Shown: positions 23,078 through 25,914 of the stretch, piece after piece | Layout: each line of letters begins with the position of its first letter | Position numbering within the stretch: position 1 is the stretch's first letter | Assembly (NCBI GenBank): GCA_903861445.1 | Contig: CAIOUK010000240.1 | Coordinates: 1-25,914, forward strand | Direction of reading: 5' to 3' | Length of the DNA stretch: 25,914 nucleotides | Source of the DNA: an uncultured Verrucomicrobia subdivision 3 bacterium | GTDB lineage: Bacteria; Verrucomicrobiota; Verrucomicrobiia; Limisphaerales; UBA11358 | The notes under the pieces: model-generated | The model's input: the letters and a program-made list of their open reading frames with translations, nothing else | Databases searched by the model: none | What the model was told of the DNA's origin: nothing | Program-made: the position numbers and the translations under genes

Positions 23078-24124
23078 TTCCTGAATTTTGGACAGGACGC
23101 GCCACGCTGCGCCAGATAGCGACTTATCCCCTTTGTTTTCAATGGTTTTACCACCATTAACCTTGTCAGAACTTGCGACAGGTTGCGACTCGGAATGACC
23201 CTCTGCGCCTAAAATTTGTGAGGCCAGTTGTGAGGGTGAAACGGTCAGTTTCTTGACCGCATCGCGCAGCGATAACAAGGAAGCATCCGTGTAGGTGGTC
23301 GCCGTGAGTCGCGGATCATTATGCCGCATCAATTCCATTGTCTCCCGTTGTGACACTCCGGCGCGGTGAAGATTCGTGCAGAACGTATGCCGCAGAGAAT
23401 GAAAAACCACAACTTGGCCTTGTGAATCCTTCTTAACGATATTGGCGGCTTTCAAGTGTTCGTTAAAAAGTTCGGAACGAGGAACCAGTCCCTTGAAAAC
23501 CAATTCGCCAGCTTGGACGCTGGCGGGGCGAAATTGCCGCAGCGCCGACACCAAATCAGAATGCAGCGGCAGACATGCCAGCCGACGATTTTTGCTAACC
23601 GACGCGCGAACCGTTACCGAGGGCTTTTCGCCGGTCAAATTGAAATCAACCCAGCAAAGCGCTTTTAATTCGCCATGCCGAATGCCAGTGAATGCCGCCG
23701 TCAGATAAACAATGCGCTGATCACCAGCCACGCCGAGCAGTGCCGCCAGTTCGGAATCATTATACGCGCGCCGGGGCCGAACTTGATTTCCGCGCGCTTC
23801 ACCTTTTTGAATCGCCAGCAACGGATTAGCCGAAATGCGGCCATGCGCGACGAGCCAGGTAAAAAAGACTTTGGCTCCGGTCAAATATTCATTCAGGGTC
23901 TTTTGTGATTTCGTCTGGACACGGCGCCACGCCATAAATGAATCGGCGGTTACATCCTGTGGATAAATCCATCCGCAATCTGCAATCAAGGTCGCATTGT
24001 AGTGTGAAATGTGGCTGATATAATCGCGGACGCGGCCTTTGGCGCGCAAATCCCCTAAAAAATCCTGTAAATGTTCCGCCAGCTTGCGCTGCGCAGATTT
24101 ACGGACGACCCGCGACGGCAGCAA
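23009..24124 (-). CDS. Tyrosine recombinase (phage/island integrase), N-terminally truncated
   Basis: A 371-residue frame from a TTG. The SAM-like core-binding domain (about 10-105) and the catalytic domain (about 120-290) are present with the full active site: R149 (TGIRHGE), Lys in VSKNRRL, H242 and R245 (HSLRH), H268 (MRHND) and nucleophile Y278 (TTYTD). Integrase-like sequence continues upstream of the TTG (in-frame LLREKEHERAGL) until a stop at 24164-24166. The normal N-terminal arm-binding region is thus missing, and the gene may be inactive. The last 20 or so residues (EVSNLRPLPCQGNALPLS) are the antisense of the tRNA, a known outcome of insertion at a tRNA 3' end. It lacks features I associate with integron IntI and is not taken as one. 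Confidence 0.82.
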   Translation of the reverse strand: MLPSRVVRKSAQRKLAEHLQDFLGDLRAKGRVRDYISHISHYNATLIADCGWIYPQDVTADSFMAWRRVQTKSQKTLNEYLTGAKVFFTWLVAHGRISANPLLAIQKGEARGNQVRPRRAYNDSELAALLGVAGDQRIVYLTAAFTGIRHGELKALCWVDFNLTGEKPSVTVRASVSKNRRLACLPLHSDLVSALRQFRPASVQAGELVFKGLVPRSELFNEHLKAANIVKKDSQGQVVVFHSLRHTFCTNLHRAGVSQRETMELMRHNDPRLTATTYTDASLLSLRDAVKKLTVSPSQLASQILGAEGHSESQPVASSDKVNGGKTIENKGDKSLSGAAWRVLSKIQEWCAVEVSNLRPLPCQGNALPLS

Positions 24125-24171
24125 TCCCGCACGTTCGTGTTCCTTCTCACGCAGTAAGCCGACTTACCCAG

Positions 24172-24193
24172 CAGCAATGCGATCGCATTGCTG
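24172..24193. repeat. 22-bp perfect palindrome
   Basis: Every base of this 22-bp stretch pairs with its mirror position; the centre is GCGATCGC and the outer ends are CAGCAAT / ATTGCTG. It sits about 50 bp upstream of the usable integrase start, at the point where integrase similarity is lost. It has no loop and no T-run, so it is not a terminator. It could be a recombination or protein-binding site, or a scar from insertion. Confidence 0.7.
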
Positions 24194-24285
24194 AACAGTT
24201 AAATAATCGTCCCAGACTCCGCCTAGGATTTAAAACGCCCAACGAGGCTTACTACTAACCATTTTGTCGCACTACAAATGTGAAA

Positions 24286-24714
24286 CTAAACATCATGTTT
24301 CCAGTATATCTCAACTCGACCTCCAGTAAATCTCTCGCTCCCGGACTCGCCAGCAACCGTGGCATCAATCAGCCGGATACGAACCGAACTCTTGTAGCTA
24401 CGAATCGGAATGACTCGCTCATCAGGAAATGTCTGCGTGCGGTGTGACCATGCCGAAAGCTGGCAAGGAAATGCGCCGTGCCAGATGCGCTGCGGATAAA
24501 GCAAACTGTCTGTGCTGTCTCGCTGAAACACGCCAACCTCCCAACCCAAAACATCGCGCTCGGCTCGCAAAACCAAACCAGATGAAAGCTGATGGCTGAA
24601 GCTGGCGTTGGTGGCTGTAAGACTAAACTCAAGCACAGGCTTGGCGGTCAACTCGCCGGCAACCGCCAAAAATCCCGAAGCTAAAAACGTGATGATGAAA
24701 GTGAACGCTCGCAT
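24286..24714 (-). CDS. Secreted protein of unknown function (cassette A)
   Basis: A 142-residue protein with a clear Sec signal peptide (MRAFTFIITFLASGFLAVAG). The mature part looks beta-rich, with alternating polar and hydrophobic residues (VLEFSLTATNASFSHQL, GLVLRAERDVLGWEVGVFQR, VRIRLIDATVAG). It contains one Cys and several Trp residues, and no membrane span after the signal. I do not recognise a family. The ATG stands only 3 bp after the attC core GTTAGAC (24718-24724 read leftward), the usual position for the first codon of an integron cassette gene, and this settles the start over the longer frame. The cassette's own attC, expected beyond the stop near 24240-24285, is not intact. Expression would need read-through or an internal promoter. 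Confidence 0.65.
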   Translation of the reverse strand: MRAFTFIITFLASGFLAVAGELTAKPVLEFSLTATNASFSHQLSSGLVLRAERDVLGWEVGVFQRDSTDSLLYPQRIWHGAFPCQLSAWSHRTQTFPDERVIPIRSYKSSVRIRLIDATVAGESGSERFTGGRVEIYWKHDV

Positions 24715-24717
24715 GAT

Positions 24718-24815
24718 GTCTAACGAAAAAAGCTGAGCCACGCCGGATTCATAGCGTCGTCCGCGAAGCGGAACTGCCAGCGCCCGCCGGCGTTGGCTCC
24801 GGCGACTTGTTAGGC
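24718..24815 (-). repeat. attC site 1 (integron recombination site)
   Basis: This 98-bp imperfect palindrome is bounded on the plus strand by GTCTAAC and GTTAGGC, matching RYYYAAC and GTTRRRY. Inner arms GAGCCACGCCGG / CCGGCGTTGGCTC pair with one unpaired T, and CCGC-GAA-GCGG forms a terminal hairpin. The longer of the two L-type arms (GCCGGAGCCA read leftward) supports the same orientation as the minus-strand cassette genes. Confidence 0.88.
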
Positions 24816-25099
24816 GACTTATGGTGGCTGTTTAGACACGAATCAAATGGAAAAAATAGAGTGTCAATGACTGCAGAAGGCACGATGTCAATAACGCCAT
24901 AGACCGGCCCGGCAACCTCTTCTAAATCCGCAATACATTCAGCATCCCACTTAACACCTGGATAATGAACTGGCCCTTCATAGGACTTGGCTCTAACAGC
25001 AATAAGCCTACTGCCAAGGGCAGAACAACCTGATGTAAGCAACACAACGCAACTAAAGACCAACAACGTCATAAGCACGTAACAACGGGTTTTATACAT
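24749..25099 (-). CDS. YceK/YidQ-like lipoprotein (cassette B)
   Basis: A 116-residue predicted lipoprotein: basic start, hydrophobic core and lipobox LTSGC (C25). The mature part carries ECIADLEEVAGPVYGVIDIVPSAVIDTLFFPFD, which resembles the YceK/YidQ (DUF1375) signature with a small-residue stretch followed by DTxxxP. The function of that family is not established; members are small outer-envelope lipoproteins. The ATG at 25099 lies 15 bp after the attC 2 core; the open frame continuing upstream is only translated attC and was dropped. At the other end the frame runs about 65 bp into attC 1, so the last residues (beginning near NKSPEPTPAG) are encoded by the recombination site and would change if the cassette moved. 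Confidence 0.7.
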   Translation of the reverse strand: MYKTRCYVLMTLLVFSCVVLLTSGCSALGSRLIAVRAKSYEGPVHYPGVKWDAECIADLEEVAGPVYGVIDIVPSAVIDTLFFPFDSCLNSHHKSPNKSPEPTPAGAGSSASRTTL

Positions 25100-25113
25100 A
25101 ATCACACGAAGTC

Positions 25114-25212
25114 GCCTAACGAAAAAAGCTGAGCCACCGCCGACTCGTGACGTGAACCGCGACAGCGGAACGGCAAGCGCCAACGGCGGTTGGCTCCGGC
25201 GACTTGTTAGGC
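25114..25212 (-). repeat. attC site 2
   Basis: A 99-bp site bounded on the plus strand by GCCTAAC and GTTAGGC, perfect complements. Arms GAGCCACCGCCG / CGGCGGTTGGCTC pair with a single extra T, and CCGC-GACA-GCGG makes the apical hairpin. It is nearly identical to attC 3 and separates cassettes B and C. Confidence 0.9.
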
Positions 25213-25231
25213 CACAGGTTCATACTTCTGG

Positions 25232-25483
25232 TCAAACTACAAGAACCAACAACAAAAACCAGCCGATAGACTCCAAAAGGCGAGATCGGCCTGCGCCAAA
25301 ATGGATGCAAGCTAGCGGCACAAATAAAAGACCTACACATATCAAGATTCCTTCAAATGTCCTCAAAAATGTGGGCGCAATAGCCCCCGGAAACATCCTA
25401 GCACAACTGAGAATAACGCAAACTGAAGCGGCTGCTCCTCGAACCCAACGCAATCTTGGCTTTGTTTTTTCCATGACGCTCAT
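25232..25483 (-). CDS. Small membrane protein of unknown function (cassette C)
   Basis: An 83-residue protein with a short basic N-terminus (MSVMEKTKPRLRWVR) and three hydrophobic stretches: GAAASVCVILSCARM, FEGILICVGLLFVPLACIHF and ESIGWFLLLVLVV at the extreme C-terminus. The basic start would remain in the cytoplasm by the positive-inside rule. No family was recognised. The ATG at 25483 follows the attC 3 core by 3 bp, and the stop lies 19 bp before the attC 2 core, so the gene fills its cassette exactly as expected. An internal ATG three codons later is also possible. A function is not deducible; small membrane proteins are common in cassette arrays. Confidence 0.6.
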   Translation of the reverse strand: MSVMEKTKPRLRWVRGAAASVCVILSCARMFPGAIAPTFLRTFEGILICVGLLFVPLACIHFGAGRSRLLESIGWFLLLVLVV

Positions 25484-25486
25484 GTG

Positions 25487-25585
25487 GCCTAACGAAAAAA
25501 GCTGAGCCACCGCCGACCGGCGACGTGAACCGCGATAGCGGAACTGACAGCGCCAACGGCGGTTGGCTCCGGCGACTTGTTAGGC
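25487..25585 (-). repeat. attC site 3
   Basis: A 99-bp site with the same perfect GCCTAAC / GTTAGGC ends, the same GAGCCACCGCCG arm and extra T, and an apical hairpin CCGC-GATA-GCGG. It differs from attC 2 by only a few bases, mostly in the unpaired part. Immediately to its right lies the end of the IS30-type element. Confidence 0.9.
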
Positions 25586-25623
25586 CACTTGGATTCAAGT
25601 TGCCAGTGCGACAGAATTGGTGG

Positions 25624-25914
25624 GTGAAATATCATCAATTAAGCACGGAGGAACGTTATGAGATTGCGACCATGCGACGGCAGGGTTTGCGAATGGCAGA
25701 GATGGCAAAACATCTTGGCCGGCATCGTAGCACGTTGTATCGGGAGGTGAAGCGGAATCAGTCGGTGCATGATGGCCGTTATCGCGCCAGTCATGCGGTG
25801 GAGAAAGCGAGCGGGAGGAAACACCGATCCCGGCGGAACTGGCTTTATGGACCGGTGGAGTTTGCGGCGGTTGAAACTTTGATTCGTCAGCGATTTAGTC
25901 CTGAACAGATTGTG
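25624..25914 (+). CDS. IS30-family transposase, N-terminal part (runs off the window)
   Basis: The visible 97 codons give YHQLSTEERYEIATMRRQG, then MAEMAKHLGRHRSTLYREVKRN, the N-terminal helix-turn-helix typical of IS30-family transposases (LSxEERxxIxxL, followed by IAxxLGRxxSTIxREIxRN). The frame is still open at the window edge; the DDE catalytic domain would lie beyond it. The GTG at 25624 directly before KYHQLS is the likely start; another in-frame GTG at 25606 is possible. The element's left end must lie between the attC 3 core (25585) and this start, within about 40 bp. I could not define the inverted repeat from one end alone. An IS inserted next to an attC site is a plausible cause of array disruption. 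Confidence 0.8.
   Translation, partial: MKYHQLSTEERYEIATMRRQGLRMAEMAKHLGRHRSTLYREVKRNQSVHDGRYRASHAVEKASGRKHRSRRNWLYGPVEFAAVETLIRQRFSPEQIV

Larger units (their letters stand above)
24718..25585 (-). mobile_element. Integron gene-cassette array (three attC sites)
   Basis: Three attC sites of 98-99 bp are spaced about 373-396 bp apart, each followed leftward by one small minus-strand gene. This is the layout of a sedentary chromosomal integron. The attC sites are closely alike, especially 2 and 3, as expected for cassettes gathered by one integrase. No IntI or attI is visible. The array is bounded on the right by an IS30-type transposase and continues leftward into cassette A and the damaged island integrase. 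Confidence 0.85.

Noticed and set aside
23009..24124. The tyrosine recombinase as an integron IntI
   Set aside because: It is tied to a tRNA 3' end, and its conserved regions look like phage/island integrases. I see no IntI-type extra helix, and the cassettes are oriented toward it rather than away.
24237..24285. A fourth attC closing cassette A
   Set aside because: GCCCAACGA at 24237 resembles the left end of the other sites, but no GTTRRRY partner or paired arms follow at a suitable distance. At most it is a remnant.
25116..25340. A 74-codon minus-strand frame ending in a SPEPT-type peptide
   Set aside because: The C-terminal half is translated attC 2 and the rest overlaps cassette C in another frame. 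Such peptides are a repeat artefact rather than a gene.
24718..25585. CRISPR array
   Set aside because: The repeats are about 99 bp, internally palindromic and about 380 bp apart with genes between them. No short repeat/spacer pattern or cas gene is present anywhere in the window.
25398..25598. A 66-codon minus-strand frame over attC 3
   Set aside because: Mostly translated attC sequence overlapping the better supported cassette C gene.

Overview
The window looks like the chromosome of a Verrucomicrobiota bacterium, probably a soil or freshwater relative of Pedosphaera (Limisphaerales). This is inferred from gene content, not from a marker gene. The evidence is four Tat-exported Gfo/Idh/MocA oxidoreductases, two sugar isomerase/epimerase-type TIM barrels, a short type IV pilin-like protein with an ACINNLRQID-type segment, few visible Shine-Dalgarno sites, and attC-type repeats. 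Coding DNA is GC-rich, while the accessory patches are visibly poorer in GC.

Left part (1-14.8 kb): a pilin-like gene with a candidate sigma-54 promoter is followed by a carbohydrate-type locus. It holds an MFS transporter, an exported oxidoreductase facing an exported isomerase, an ApbE flavin transferase overlapping an Agl23-like membrane protein, and a duplicated oxidoreductase/discoidin-like module in the order O-D-D-O led by a DoxX-like protein. A further exported oxidoreductase faces a cytoplasmic isomerase. Together these suggest uptake of a sugar or glycoside and its oxidation and rearrangement outside the cytoplasm, possibly through 3-keto intermediates. The substrate cannot be read from the sequence.

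Middle (14.8-22.9 kb): mostly housekeeping genes. These are lipA, a membrane-anchored GNAT, a nitroreductase-family protein, an ApgM-type phosphoglycerate mutase, pgsA, a RodZ-like protein and ftsK. Between the second isomerase and lipA sits a small membrane-protein gene bracketed by GTTAGGC and GCCTAAC. It looks like a lone integron cassette far from any array.

Right part (23.0-25.9 kb): an accessory island begins at tRNA-Val(GAC). A tyrosine recombinase reads antisense into the tRNA and appears to have lost its N-terminus. Near that break lies a 22-bp perfect palindrome. Then come three attC sites of 98-99 bp separating small minus-strand cassette genes (a secreted protein, a YceK-like lipoprotein and a small membrane protein). 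The window ends inside an IS30-family transposase. No integron integrase is visible, so within the window this is an attC cluster lacking IntI.

The main points for follow-up are the attC array with compensatory changes in its stems, the orphan cassette beside lipA, and the O-D-D-O duplication.
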